Shown in pieces: positions 11,801 to 26,200 of a DNA stretch of 64,000 nt. This DNA is from Warburgia ugandensis (taxonomy: Eukaryota; Streptophyta; Magnoliopsida; Canellales; Canellaceae). The stretch is from the NCBI GenBank assembly GCA_035236585.1, contig CP141128.1, forward strand, positions 36,562,684-36,626,683, in the 5' to 3' direction. The notes under the pieces are model-generated. The model saw only the letters and a list, made by a program, of their open reading frames with translations. It had not been told where the DNA came from and made no database searches. The position numbers and the translations under genes were made by a program. How positions within the stretch are numbered: position 1 is the stretch's first letter; every line of letters starts with the position of its first letter.

Positions 11801-12284
11801 GGACTCTTACTAATGACAACAACCAAGCATTAAAAGGAGATGTGGATGATGAAGAGATCACTAGATGAAAGACAAGAAGAAAAAGGGATCATCCTATGAT
11901 ATTCAAAAAGGACTATGAGAAATAAGATAATATGATCTTGAAAGAAGAATGGAGTAATTTATACATGACTAAAGAAGAATGATCCTACAAGGAGACTATC
12001 CTATACACAATGAGAAAAGTATAGGCATCTAAAGATTTCGAGATAGATGAATTACCTCTAGAATCCGGTATTGTTAAATTGGCACGTATGAGAGAATGCA
12101 TCAGAGTACGCAGCGAAAGCGGCCCTTATAGGTAAGGCCTTGTAGAAGGAACAATAAAAATGATAAATTGAGGTTGAGCCTAGATTTGATTCCTAAGGGG
12201 GGAATGCATTCATCAAGAAGTTATCTGAAAGACAAAATACCTTGAAGATGATAATTTATGGAATTTCGAGGACGAAATTCTTTT

Positions 12285-12297
12285 AAGGGGGTAATAA
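12285..12297 (+). other. Polypurine tract of A1
   Basis: AAGGGGGTAATAA immediately before the 3' LTR start TGTAATACCCGAG, preceded by TTCGAGGACGAAATTC. It is the plus-strand priming site. The tract is short and interrupted by T residues. Confidence 0.75.
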
Positions 12298-14036
12298 TGT
12301 AATACCCGAGCAATTAATGCTATTTTTAACAAAAATTGGACATTCTATGGGAAAAGAAATGTGTTGAATGTTTTACCTTATTTAAAATAGTAAACGAAGG
12401 AAATTGTGAGGAAACTTGTTACCATTAGATTCTACTCGAAAAATGGAATCCAACACCTCAAAGAACGCCGAAAACAGAGTTCGTATGAAGAAGTTACGGC
12501 CGTTTAAAGATCAGGGGCAGTTCTGTAATTTAAACAAAAAACGAAAAAGACGAAAAATGTAGGGGACCGTTTTGATAACGGCACCCCCTGTCGTCTTCCA
12601 CCTCCAGATTTCTCCAGAAACCCTCCTTTCATGATTTTTCCAGAAAACACCAGGGGAAATGGAGGCACCACCATTGAGGGGCACTGCTTCTTCCCCCTAT
12701 AAATACCCCATCTCTCCCCTCTTCAAAATCACATTTTTCTAGTCGTTTGGGACTGGGGTTTCCGGAAAAAATTGGAAACCTAGTTCTCTCCGATTCCGGC
12801 AACGGCCAGGCCCAAGTCAGGCCAGCCATTCCTTTAACCGTCTCCCCATTCCCCTCTTTTCCCGATCTTGCTCGACATTGGTACTTTCTTCTTCATGATT
12901 TTTGGCGAACATGGGGTTTTCAAGCGGAAAGAGGGAGCTGCACCAACCGAAGGAGGGCATCCCCGGCTACCCAGGTAAGCCCCTCTTTCCCTTTCTCTCC
13001 GTTTCACTTCCCCCAGGCCAGATCCATGCCAAATCTGGTCTTTTCCAGCCGGTTTTTCCAGCCGGAGAAGACAAAGCCGGTTCCAGCCGGCCCTATACGA
13101 ACCAGGCATCCCAGGGATGCCATGCTCCATGTGCGCCTGGCACAGGGTCCTTAGGATGGGTTCCAGGCATACAACAGTACGTACACTGTCCCAGATGCGG
13201 CCTTCGGGTGTGCGCGTGATGTGGGACACGGGTCCTGGCTTGACCAGGATGCACGGGGTGCCCTGGGAGCTGAGACGTGCCATGCTACACCAAAGGTGCG
13301 TCCGTGCAATGTCATCCAGGATGCGCATCATAGCGCATCCCTTGAGCATGCATGTGCACGTGCAAAACGCGGTCCCTAGCAAGGCCTTTGGGTGCGCGCG
13401 CGCACGTGAGGTGGTCGCAGTTCAACCAGAATGCACGGATGTCCTGGGAACTGGCACACGCAGACCTAATGAGACTTTAAAGTTAGGATCAGAGGACAAT
13501 TTACAGAGTTTAACAATTGAATAGTAGATCCATATCATAGGATCTAGCCTAACAATAAATTAGGCAAGGACCATGGACCCTAATAGGTAGATCTAGCGAT
13601 CTAATGTCTAAATAGAATGAAATTAATAAGGACTCCTTGTATCCATTCACACCCAGGTGTTTATAAATGAGACCCAAGGACGGGTTGAAGTGATAAAGGA
13701 CGCAACTCCAGGAGACTTTGAGGTAGGTGCTCTATCGCTACTAGACTTTTAAAAAGAGCCATGATTGTTTTGAGACTGCATGTTTTAAATATAAGTTATA
13801 TGACTTGTTTAGCATGACTTAATCTTATAAACGAATTCAGCATGCATATGACAAATACATTATGCATAGACATGTTTTGCAAACAATTGCATATATTGCA
13901 TGATTTGTGAGCATTGAGTTCTTGAAAAATTGCATGTCCTTAAGGGTTACCAAAAGACACTGGAGTGCCCAAAAAGATGCTAGGTAGGCAGTTGTGAGGG
14001 ACCCAAAGAGGACAGATTTTGAAAAAGAGGTTTTGA
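12298..14036 (+). repeat. 3' LTR of A1, truncated
   Basis: Aligns with 6096 to about 7820 of the 5' LTR, including U3 hairpin (12562-12587), TATA (12698-12705), GC module and CAGGTAAG donor (12972-12979). Homology stops after GAAAAAGAGGTTTTG; the last 0.95 kb and the right target-site copy are absent. The missing part is not found elsewhere in the window except in other A copies. Confidence 0.85.
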
Positions 14037-14596
14037 AACCATGCATGCTATATTGTCACAATGTTTTCCACCTTATTTGTGAATTCAAAAATTTCATGCA
14101 AAGGTACCCCACATGTAGATTACACTATATCTCTCTCCTCACATCACAACATATGTGTTTTCTCCCTAATTTTTGGCAAGTACAAAACGTGTTTTTCAAA
14201 GTGGAGAAAACAAATTATTCATGGAGGAAAAATAGGAGGTAAAACATGTTTAATTTTGGAATGAAAAAAATAGAAAATCTTTAGTAAATCAATAAGTTTT
14301 GAGATGAATCAATGGCAAGATTATGAACATTTAGGGCTCTCTTAAACTACCAAAATTGGACATTTAGTTGACATAGGAGATGATTGGCTAAGAGTGAATT
14401 TTTTTAGGAAGTAGCCTAAGCTAAAAGGAAAGAGAGAGAGGGGATGAACCTAGACAAGTTGGAGAAGATCTAAGGAGAGAAACATGGGGAGCTACATATG
14501 TAGACCAATAGGAGTACAAGCCACACATGCTAAGGTAGAAAGTGAGATTTAGAAAAGAGGAAATCAAGGAAGTTCAACATATTAAAGATATCTTTC

Positions 14597-14655
<59 letters not shown>

Positions 14656-14786
14656 AATTGAAGGGATATAGGAGAGGTGTTGATTAGGAAAGTTGGAGAT
14701 GTCTTTGGAAATTATAAGAGTGGCAAATAGCACTCTATTTAAGTGCAAGAGAGGAAGAGACACCTAAAGTTTTGTGGGTAGAGAAC
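14037..14786 (+). mobile_element. D1, left part: Tat-like LTR-region fragment
   Basis: Aligns loosely with D2 at about 42060-42720, for example the block ending in a small motif TAGCACTCTATTTAAG (D2: TAGCACTATATTTAAG). Contains a GA microsatellite at 14599-14654. It ends with AGAAC (14782-14786), the left target copy of C, and resumes at 33247 after the second AGAAC. No gene is seen. Confidence 0.5.
14599..14654. repeat. GA microsatellite
   Basis: Uninterrupted AG dinucleotides over 56 bases. Confidence 0.95.
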
Positions 14787-16708
14787 TATAATGACCCCAA
14801 AATTTTACTATTGCATGATCAAGGTATGAGTTTTCTAGCATAATAACCTTTTATGGAATTAGAATCAAGAACTAAAATATAAATAATTAGATTCCACTCA
14901 AAAAATTGAATCCAATGACTCAAAGAGCGCTAAAAACGGAGTCCAAATGAAGAAGTTATGGGGCATCAAAAGTTAGGGCTATTTTGCTAATTAAAAGTAA
15001 AGAAAAAAAAACTTATAACTTGGGAATTGAAATTATAAAATATGGATTTTACATGTCGATATGAATCCATTGACACTAAGTTTCTTAAAATCAAAAATTG
15101 GACAAGTAAACGATAATTTTCTTACAAAAGGGTATTTTAGTAATTTTGCTAAGTGGGCTCCACTTGCAGGAGTTGGAATTTGACAGTCAATGGAGTTGAA
15201 AAATATCATTAGTATGGCTTACCATTTTTGTTGACTAGCATTATGGTGTTCAGAATAGTTGGGACATCATTATTAAACTTTAAAATAAATAAAAGAAAAC
15301 AAAAATAAAATAATAAAAAGGGTGGGCACATTTGATAATGGCACCCCCACTTATGTGAAAACAGAAACAGACACCAGAACTTGATAGAGTCATGGAACCT
15401 AATGGGAAAGAAGAAAAGAAAAAGAAGGAGAAGGAGAAGGAGGGAAGAAAAAGAGAAAGGAGGAGAGGAAAGGAAGGGGAAAAGGCGACCTACACACCGG
15501 AGGAGGCATTAGGGCTTCTTATCACTAGAAAGAATGGTGTAGCCTGCGAAGTGGACTGTGAGCCATCCATTTTGTTTTGCACAAAGATGGGGACAAAACC
15601 CCTTTGGTTCTATCCATGTGAAGTGGATCTATAGCCGTTTCCCTTTAGCTCTACAAAGTGAAACGAGATTTTTCTGTTATAATTGGGGGAAATCGTTGTC
15701 CCATGCAAAGACGTCAGATCAAAGCCTACTTTGGCCAAAATCATAGGTATCTGAGCTTTGGGCTATGACGACTCAAGTTTTTGAAACACATTTTTCAAAG
15801 GCAGGGAGCACTTAGTAGTAAAAAAATTTCACAAAATAAAATAGTAAAAATTCTTTTCTTTAAAATTTGTTTTGAAAAACCCAAGTCATCACTTCATACA
15901 TAACATAAGTAGAATTTTTGTGCAAGATAAAATTCCATTGAAGGAATATATTTTTATTAAATTCCAAAATCCATCCAGTGGTTCGCAGTATAGCCTGATA
16001 CCAGTACAATACTTGTCCAAATTACATAATCCAATTTCAATCCTCACCATACATTAAAAACTCTCAATAGAATATAATGCTCTCAAAATAAAAATACATG
16101 TCTCCAAGAGATATACCCTAATTGATTATTCTTCCAAATCTTCTTAAGTCTTGGGCTCCTAATTCCCCTTCTCTGTATCTGAGATATTGTAAACATTAAA
16201 ACATTTACAATATCTAAGCAAGCTATGCTTGGTAGGGGATACAAAAATATACTACTTCACCAATATAAGAATACATACCTCAGTCGTTATTCTATCATGA
16301 TTATCTACTCATGAGTTATCTCAACATAGAATATATACGTTATTTATGTACTATAGGATAAATTAGTTAAAATAGTGAAGATTGCTCAAAACTTGTTCCT
16401 TCTCCTAGTTATACTTCCACTTAGGAGATCAATATTCAGCCAATTCTCATATGGGGATTTTCTTTCCAGTAACTTATGTAGTGGCATCTCATCATGCCAT
16501 GGCATTTCACTATGCCTATCAAATGTGCATCATAATGCAAAATACATCAGGACTGCTATGTCGTAGCCTCAATCCATACAACACGCCCTAATAATTGCAT
16601 AATCATCCACTGATACCAACTGTGGAAATAACAACTCCATGTCCGTATGGAGAGGACCATGGCTGTCATAGTGGCAGCCTTTCCAAGATTGCCCCACCCG
16701 ACATTTAG

Positions 16709-19391
16709 TGTAATGCCCGAGCAATTTACGCTATTTTTAACAAAAATTGGACATTCTATGGGAAATAAATTGTGTTAAATATTTTACTTTATTTAAAATA
16801 GTAAATGAAGGAATTTGTGAGGAAACTTGGTACCATTTGATTATACTCGAAAAATGGAATCCAACACCTCAAAGAATGCCAAAAACGAAGTTCGTATGAA
16901 GAAGTTACGGCTGTTTAAAGAATAGGGGTATTTTTGTAAATTAAATTAAAAAACAAAAAAAACAAAAAATGCAGGGGGCGTTTTCATAACGACACCCCCT
17001 GTCGTCTTCCTCCTCAGATTTCTTCAGAAACCCTCCTCTCCCATTTTTTCCAAAGAAATCTGCCACCGCCAATGGCGACACCACCATTGGCAGCACTGCC
17101 ATAGCAGGGCTATAAAAAGCCCTATCTCCCCCTCTCCAAATCACAAGTTTTCCAACCATTTGGGGCTGGGGTTTTCGGCTAGAATAAAAAACTCAGTTCC
17201 CTGCGTTTTCCGGCTCCAGCCATTTCCCCATTCCCCTCTCTTCTTTCCCCCTTTTCTTCCTCTGGTCGCACCAGAATGGTGGGTTTCCCCCTTCTTCGAG
17301 TTTTCCAGTGACCAAGGGTTCAGGCAGGCAGGAGGAGGGCCATCTCCGGCTACCCAGGTAAGCCGTTTTTCCTTCCTTTCCATTTTTCTTCCCCCTTTCA
17401 AGCTAGATCCTTGCTGGATCTAGCATTTCCAACAGGTTTCCCAGCCGAATTTCCTGGCTGGAAAACGACTCAGCCGGTTCCAACCGGCTCTACACGAAAA
17501 AGGCGTACCAGGGATGCCATGCTCCACCTGTGCCTGGGACTGGGTCCCTAGGATGGGTTCCAGGGGTACGATAGTACGTACACTGTCCCTGGTGCGGCCT
17601 TCGGGTGAGCATGAGACATGGGGCATGGGTCCTGGCTCGACCAGGATGCACGGGGTGCCTTGGGAGCTGAGACGCGCCATGCTACACCAAAGGTGTGTCG
17701 TGCGATGCCATCCAGGATGCATGTCATAGCCCGTCGCTTGAGCATACATGTGCGCGCACAAAACGAGGTCCCTGGCACGACCTTTGGGCGCGCACGCAAG
17801 TGAGGCAGTCGCGGTTCAACTAGGATGCACGGGTGTCCTGGGAACTGGGACACGCGGACCTAATGAGACTTTAAAGTTAGGATCAGAGGACAATTTACAG
17901 AGTTTAACTATTGAATAGTAGGTCCATATCATAGGATCTAGCCTGACAATAAATTAGGCAAGGACCCATGGACCCTAAAAGGCAGATCTAGTGATCTAAT
18001 GTCTAAATAGATTGTAATTGATAAGGACTCCTTGTTATCCATTCATATCCAAGAGTTTATAAATGAGACCCAAGGACGGGTTGAGTGATGAAGGATGCGA
18101 CTCTAGGAGACTTCGAGGTAGGTGCTCTATCACTACTAGACTTTTAAAAAGGGCCATGATTATTTTGAGACTGCATGTTTTAAGTATAAGTTATATGACT
18201 TGTTTAATCTTATAAACGAATTCACCATGCATATGACAAATACATTATGCATAGACATGTTTTGCAAACAATTGCATATATTGCATGATTTGTGAGTATT
18301 GAGTTTTGAAAAAAATTGCATGCCCTTGAGGATTACCAAAAGACGCTGGGTAGGTAGTTGTGAGGGCTAAGCAGTTGTGAGGGACCCAAAGAGGACAGGT
18401 TTTGAAAAAGAGGTTTTCGATTGTTTGATCTTATATGATTTGGGCTAATAAGCTCGTGGGCACTATGCCGAGAGGTCTGGGGTGGCCTCCCAACCTCTAC
18501 CACTATTAGGTGGAATGGGTACCACTCCCAAAAAGGGCATGTCCCTGCTTCGACTGCATGTGGTACAGGGGGCTACCACTGGTGTCACGGCACTGGGTCG
18601 AAGTGTCATATGTCCCATGGAAGCATATGACCCTGTGTCCCTAGGCACCCGGGGACCACACGGCAGCATGGTCGTGGGCATAGTTGGACCCTATGGTTTG
18701 AGGATTTACTTGCATTGCATATGGCATGACATGAGGTTGGTCGACCATACCAGATATCCATGAGTTGGATTCAGTTGAGCATCTTATGCATATCATTATG
18801 TTTATCATATATATATGATACTTTCGACTTGGATTATGTGATTCTTTAGTCGTCAGTATTCCGATTCGACAATGGTTTTAATATCGATATTGAACATGGT
18901 TGTTCGAACATGCACATGTTTTAAAGAGCATATGATTTTAAACATAGCATGCATTGCAAAACTAGTAGTGATAGACTCCTACTGAGTATAGTATATACTC
19001 ACCCTATCCTTAACATTTTTTAGGATAGTTCCATTCACGAGTAGAAGACGCATATGTTAGTGCTACGAGCAAGTAAATCAAAAGGGGACAATCATACATG
19101 TAAGTAAACACTCTACCCTTTGGACATGTATTTGTATTTATTTACAGTTGGGCTGTGAGCTGTGACTGGATAGACCTGGGAAAAAACATTTATGATTTCT
19201 GAAGTTTTTCAAAAACTACTTTGGTTATTGTGAAAGCAAATGACACTCGGGGTTTTCAAAATGAGTTTAAAACCAAAGATTTTCCACTGCATTGCATGGT
19301 TTTTATAAAATGGTTTTTAAATAGGGGTGCATCCCGCCTTAGCAATTAGATCTTGCATTTAAAAATGCATGGGAAAACTCGGGTCGTCACA
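16709..19391 (+). mobile_element. A2: solo LTR of family A
   Basis: Complete LTR from TGTAATGCCCGAG to CGGGTCGTCACA with target copies TTTAG (16704-16708) and TTTAT (19392-19396). B2 sequence on the two sides joins exactly as in uninterrupted B1 (ACATTTAGCCTCTCTTTGGG near 1962). No PBS follows, so this is a solo LTR left by LTR-LTR recombination. TATA at 17111, donor CAGGTAAG at 17355, palindrome at 18983. Confidence 0.92.
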
Positions 19392-22300
19392 TTTATCCTC
19401 TCTTTGGGCATGGTATCCATCATATAAATTTCGGGAAGTAGGTAGCCAAACCTTATAACTTTCCTAGCATAGCATCCCCAGTCCTAGTACTATGTAAAAC
19501 AAAATCAGAAGCTACCATGCTTGTATATAAAATACATTGTATATATCAGACTATGTGTCTATTTAACTAAGGCTAGAATATTTTCTATACCCTATTCTTA
19601 GGGTTTCCTTAGTCTACACATCTCATTACTTTAACCTCATTTGATTAGGTTATTAGATTGGACCTGTTGAATTGGATCATGGGGTTGGATCACTTAGTTG
19701 GATCATGTGATTATATCATTATTATGCTAAGGTACCAAGTATACTTATATCATGAAATTCTATAATTCTAAACAAAAGATCATGTCTATATACACATGAA
19801 TCCTTAATACATTCTTATACATCCACCTACCTCAAAGTAGTATCATGATCTTGATTCATACATCTCAAGTGGTATTCACTTCACATTGTCCATCATTGTC
19901 TTGATTCATACATCTATCAAACCATACGTATAAAGTTATTCCTCTATACAAGTATTCCTTCTTCATGCATTCCTATAAGGGGTGCTCTAATTTTCCTTAA
20001 ATCATGTTTGATCAAGGGTTTGGGTTCTCTATCTATATTTTTCTACATATACATACATAATTTCTACCTATACATAATACAATACGACATTAGTATTCTT
20101 ATTGTTTTTTATCATACAAGATCCTTTGGATCTTATTTGATCATTCTTATCTTACTTACAATTTTTATTAGGATTAGATAATTTACTAACCTTTTATACT
20201 CTTGTTATTATTACTCAACCAGTTAATGTTTTACTGGTTGAGGATAGCTTATTTTCATCCTAAGTCTAGATAGTTCCTCTTATGTCAAATTGGCTAAGGC
20301 TTACTAGCTGAATGGTTGAACACAAAGTGGTTACTTTAATCCTCATGTAAGGAGGTGTTTAGACCTCACAAACATCAACGGAAGGTGGGGGAAGAGCGAG
20401 GCTCTATTAGATAACCCCCTTAACCACCATGTTCATCATCTACTAGGGTGACCTTAACTCAACCTTTTATAAGGTTCCTATGAGCATTTTAACCCTAAGT
20501 ACTCTTTCTAATTGATTTTAATTAAATCCATGAACATTAAGATGTCATTTATGGAGTTTCATTATTCTCCTATTTTGGGCCAAGGATTTTATATTCCTTA
20601 TATTATCCTACTAACTGTGGCCCTTACTATCATTAAGTCCATGTCATTCATTCCATGTAATTGTTCTTTAATTCTACTTTCATTTAATTACAATTTTAAT
20701 GTGATTTTCATAACATAAACATTAAAGCATAAATAAATAAATCTAAAATTAAATCTACTAATCAATAAAATACAATTATACTAACATTCTATACTTTAAA
20801 TAAAAATTTAACATGCCATAACTATTCATCATGATCCAACGGTCATTGTTGATTCTTATTCATTTTTCATCTCTTTTAGGGTTTAGATCTTGATCTTTAA
20901 TTTTCCTTTAGATTTAATACATATCCTTAATGTGATTTCATTATTAGATCATTGATGCATGTCATCAAGTGATATGATCCAATTGATCCAATTGATCAAG
21001 AAGATCTTAAGTCCTTTTATCTAATTTAAGGGCATAGATCTTAATCTATCCCAATCATCATCATCATCTATTCCATAAATCCATATGATATTAACTTCAT
21101 ATCTTCATCCAAACACATCCATACTATCCAATCATCCTTGATCAAGGAGATTACCATTCATTTTTATGGATTTTAGTACTTTTAAGGCTAGATCTCTTAA
21201 GATGTTCAATTCCATTACATCTAACCCATTTATTTAAGTTATTATATTATTAGATCATCATCCAACATGGTTTAAATGGTCCAATCATCCTAGATCTTGT
21301 AGATCAAGGATGCTAGTACACTTATCTACTTAAATTCAGAACATTTAATGAATTAAACTTATGATTTTATTAGTTCAGTAGGTTCTCGTCATCAAGAGGA
21401 ATCCAACTCATCTTTCCAATCTCAATATGGAGTTAAATTGAGATCAGAATTGGGATTTTAAGATTTTAGCCTGTTTTAAGGATTGAGATTGGATCTTACT
21501 ATTTTTGTTTATTTAATTGATCTAGAAACCTAGAAATTTCATTGTGATAATGATTCTTAAAGATTTTAGGACCCTCTAAACCCATCCATTGGTTTGGATT
21601 TTCATTTTAAGGTCACCTAGATCATGATCCACTACCTTTGGTACAGATTTTACTAACTATCACATGTAAATACAATTGAAAACACAGATCTAATGAGTTC
21701 AGCAACTTCTACAAGAGATAACGAACCTATAGAAACTTTCAAATCTAAAATTGGAGCTAAATTGAGCTCTTAATTGAAGAATTAAGTTCTCAGTTCAAAA
21801 ATTGGATGGCTCAGATCGTCCTAATAGAAAATGACAAAATGATAGTCGACTCGCGCTTGTTAACTGGGATTACTTGTCACCAGGTATGGGTGACCGGTGA
21901 TAGGCGAGACAATCCAAATCTGGACTATTGGATAGCCCATCAATGGATCTCCTCCACCCGTCATGATTAAAGCTCTAGATTTCATCTCCTGAGGTTTTTC
22001 TAGCCCCAGAAATCATCCAATAGCTCAGAAGATTCATTTGAGCCATCTGTGATTAGATCTCCACCATCCAAGCCGGATCCATTGTCTCTGATGAATCAAC
22101 AACTGGAGGAGACCTTTTGGTGGCTGGAAAACACCCAAGAGATGCCAGAATTGAAAGGGAAGTGAAGGTTCCACCTACCTATACCGGTCCGATGAAGAGA
22201 AGATCAACAGAGAAAAAGAAATCACATAGGAGATGGAGAAACCCAAAATAAACCTTAGCCACTAGATAACGCCTACTGTCATAAAATTCTCCATTTCCAT

Positions 22301-23195
22301 TGCCTGGAGAAGGTGGGGGACCATAGAGCTTTGGTAGATCACCACAAAAGGATGACATTTAATGGTGCAAGATCCCCGTTTAATGGCCAGATTGACCGAA
22401 ATAACATGAATACTCTGCTGGAGATGGTAACTAGTACTGGAGCGGTTCTTTGTTTGGGATTACCTAATGATCCATGAGATGGATCATCATGAAACCAAAG
22501 GGCTTTTGTAGATCACCTTAGCCCAAACACATCTAATGGTGAAGATCTAGTTCCAACAGTTGGAATGTGATGGCTAATTGAATTAGGGTTTCCTAGGAGG
22601 AAACCCCAATTCATAGGGGACGATGCTGTAACAACCCCAAATTTTGTAAATTGATTGAGAAAATCAATTTAGTTTGAATTTTCAGAAATTTTGGGTTGGA
22701 ATATTAGGGTTAGTACAAATGCACTTCTCATAGAAGTACAATTAAATTATAAGACATGCATAATTGAAAACATACTCAACGAACCCTTAAGAATGACAGT
22801 AAGCACAACAAATTCTGAATTCGGATGAAAAATACTTATTTTTCTCCATTTTTATGAACAAAAGGGTAAAATATAAAATTTACCCATAACTAAGATCTGA
22901 GACATCAATATTTATAATGTACCCAAAAATACGAATCCAACGCCACTAAGTACTCTCAATTCTGAGTTCGGGATAATAAAATGAATTTTTCTCCATAAAA
23001 GGGCAAAATGGTCCTTTCACACCCCCGTGGGGCCCACAAATGAATCCAATGGCTAGAAAACATGTAATGAGTAGTCAAACCACTATCAGCTGCTAGTGGA
23101 GAAGGAGGTGGTAGTGGAGGATCCAATGTTAATTAAATAATAAAAAGAATAAAACATAATAATTACACATAATAATGAAAAACACCCAAGAGGCT

Positions 23196-23203
23196 TATAA
23201 ATA
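23196..23203 (+). promoter_or_regulatory. TATA box of B3
   Basis: TATAAATA, about 570 bases from the unit start and followed by a C/T-rich leader (23260-23350) as in plant LTR promoters. The equivalent in B2 is present on the minus strand (27008-27016); in B1 it is decayed. Confidence 0.55.
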
Positions 23204-26200
23204 CCTCAAGGAAAAATTCCCAAAAGCATTCACAAAATTCATCACGAAATTCTCTAGCCTCCCCCAAAATCTTAGCTCAAAAATCCTCCCCCTTCTCTCT
23301 CTTTCCTCTCTCTCTTATTCCTTCTTGCACTTTCTCTCTACTCTCTCTAATTGGAACAAAAGACCTAAATTCAATTAGGCACTCTGCTCCAAATTGAATC
23401 TCACAAATCCCACCATCCCTACCATCTTAAGCTCCCTTATCTACAAAATCCCAAAACCAATTTCAAGATCCCATAGTGAAATCAAAGGGAAATCACAAAA
23501 CAAGGAGTTATTGGGCGATATTATCATCCACATGTATTTTTCTCAAATTTGGAATCAAATCTAAGTTGTTTCTCCAATCAGGTAGGTGGAACTACTTCCT
23601 AGATTTAATTATTATCATTTGATGAAATTTTTATTTTTCTTTAATTAGGTTTGGGTTAAAAATTGTAAAAATAAAGTAAGAACCAGAACCTTCAATTATG
23701 GTTGATGGAGGGCTTAAATGGAAAATCTGAGCCTTCCAATTGATCCAGAAGGGTCAAAAATCCCTAGGGTAGAATTTTGATGAATTTTCATTGAGGTTTG
23801 AGCACTTAATTGGAAAGGGATTGTTTGGACAGTCCAAACAAATTGTCCGATCTCCCGATCAGATTGGGTTCCTGGAATGCTCAGCAACACATGATACAAA
23901 AATGCACCCCGAGGGAGCATTTTAGGGTGCGGCGCACGTGCAACATTGTCTCGACTGGACAACTGCGCGATAGCACTAATCCTGAGATCAAATATGATCA
24001 GACCTTTGTGATGGATTAAATCAATGATATCATGTTGGAATCCCTTGAGATCATGAATTGAATATGACAAAAACAAAGGGATATGTTCTTTGGACCTTAA
24101 TGGAGTAAAAGCCCTAAAATTAATTAAAATCATTGATTAAAAGGAAGAGACCTAAGATCTAATCATTGGATCATAAGTAAAGATTTCTAATAATCTTAAT
24201 ATAATTAGTTTCATTATCTTTTATTTGATAATAGTATTGTAAATGTGATTCATGTTATAAAGCATGATAGTTCTTAAATTTTTGCATACTATGTTCTATG
24301 TGTATTAGATTGTTATATTAGGTTGATCATCTTAGGGTTATGTTAGTTTAAATTTGAAGTTTAAGCATGATTCCATTAGATTAGTAGGAAATTTTTATGT
24401 ATTTGATAACTTAGGATCCATGTTAGTATATTAGAGTATGAATGCCCTTAGAATGATATAGATGTACAATTCTCTTATGATTTAAGTGTATGATTATTTG
24501 AATTGTCAAAGTATAGTATAAGCATCTTAATTGTCTTTAAGTTAGTAGATATACTTTTTAATTAGTGGTTATGTATCAATATTCATAAATCACCAAAAAT
24601 GAAATCTAATGAAATAACGATTCATGGACAATTAAGATGAGTGAATGACTTGGACTTAATATTAGTAAGGGTTATAGTTAGTCGGACAATATAAGGATTA
24701 TCAAATCCTTGGCCCAAATTAGGAGAATAATAAACCCTATGAATGACATTTTAAATGTTCATGGACTTAATTAAAATCAATTAGAAAGAGTACTTAAGGT
24801 TAACATGCTCATGGGAACCTTATGAAAGGTTGAGCTAAGGTCATTCTAGTAAATATTGAACATGGTGGTTGAGGGGGTTTTCTAATAGAGCCTCGCTCTT
24901 CCCCTACCTTTCATTGATGTTTGTGAGGTCCAAACGCCTCCTTACATGAGGATTGAAGTAACCACTTTGTGTTCACCCATTCAGCTCGTAAGCCTTAGCC
25001 AATTGGAAATAAGAGGAGCAGTCTAGACTTAGGTTGAAATAAGTTATCTTCAACCAGTAAAACATTAACTGGTTGAATAATAATAATAATAAGAGCATAA
25101 AAGGTCAATAAATTATCTAACCCTAATAAAAATTGTAAATAAGATAAGGATGATCAAATAAGATCCATTGGATCTTGAATTATTAAGAACAATAAGAATA
25201 ATAACATTGTATTGTACTTAGTATGCATGCTTATTAGTATGTATGCTATAGATCAAATCTAGATTATTAGATTAGATAATTCAAACCCTTGATCAAATAT
25301 GATTCAAGGAAGAGAGCCAAGATAATTTATATGGATGATAGGGACACAAGATAGATCTAGATCCTTTATATCAAAGGACAAGATTAGATAAAGAGCATAA
25401 ATAGCATATTATCCACAATTGTACAAATATTGATAGTATGTATGGATGTACAGATTTCATACGTCAATCAGGATTATGGAAGATTTGAAGAGATGAATCA
25501 CTACTTGAAGGTAGGAGGATTTTATGAATGCATCTACATGAAAAGTACATGTTGTATACATGATATTATGTTTAGAAATATTGACAAGTATAATGTAAAT
25601 ACTTGTATTAAACCCATTGAAAACCCTTATGATCCAACAAAAACACATGTGAAATGGTTAAGTTAGAAATGAGGAAAACTAAGTGAAAAGGAAACTAGAA
25701 AGTATTCTAGCCCTAAGTAAACAGATAGATCGTCTGATACGTATGAGAATTATTTTACATACAAGCATGGAGGCTTGTGGTTTTGTTTTAAATAGGCATA
25801 GGCCTAGGGATGCTATGATAGGAGAGTTAGTAGCGTTTGGCCACATGCTCTCCAAAACTTGTTATTATATGGACAACAAGCCTAAATGAGGCTAAAAGTT
25901 GGGTGGGGCAATTATGGGAAGGCTGCCACTATGAAGACCATGGTCCTCCCTGTACGAACATGGATATTGTGATTTCCATTGAGGATGGTATAGGTGGATT
26001 ATTGAGCAGTTATCCGGGCGTGCTGGTATGGATTTTGACTGCATGCATAGTAGTCCTTTAAGTATTTTTGCATTATGATGCATGGAATAGTGAAATGCCT
26101 TATGATATGGCATGATGAGATGCCAAGTAATCGTGGCTTACCTATGAGTATTTCTAGCAGAGTTTGGATGATTTACCAACTCAGCATAAGCTGGATATGA

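Larger units (their letters stand above)
8791..12297 (+). mobile_element. Internal region of A1, non-coding
   Basis: Bounded by the PBS and polypurine tract. Stop codons are frequent in all frames, and I find no protease, reverse transcriptase, RNase H or integrase motif. It matches 61389-64000 of A3 in order, with A3 lacking a segment corresponding to about 9617-9798. Two copies sharing the same non-coding interior suggest a propagating non-autonomous family and argue against chance decay of one autonomous element. Confidence 0.7.
6096..14036 (+). mobile_element. A1: LARD-like LTR retrotransposon
   Basis: Complete 5' LTR, an initiator-Met-type PBS, a 3.5-kb internal region, a polypurine tract and a 3' LTR truncated after about 1.74 kb. 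LTRs of 2.7 kb with a non-coding 3.5-kb interior match the known LARD plan (large retrotransposon derivatives that depend on enzymes supplied in trans). The PBS type and the sequence before the polypurine tract (TTCGAGGACGAAATTC) resemble the chromovirus side of Ty3/gypsy; that lineage call is inference. The two LTRs differ at several percent of sites by eye, so insertion is not recent. Confidence 0.85.

Noticed and set aside
23714..24133. Minus-strand frame of 139 codons
   Set aside because: Inside B3, not conserved in other B units and without recognisable motif.
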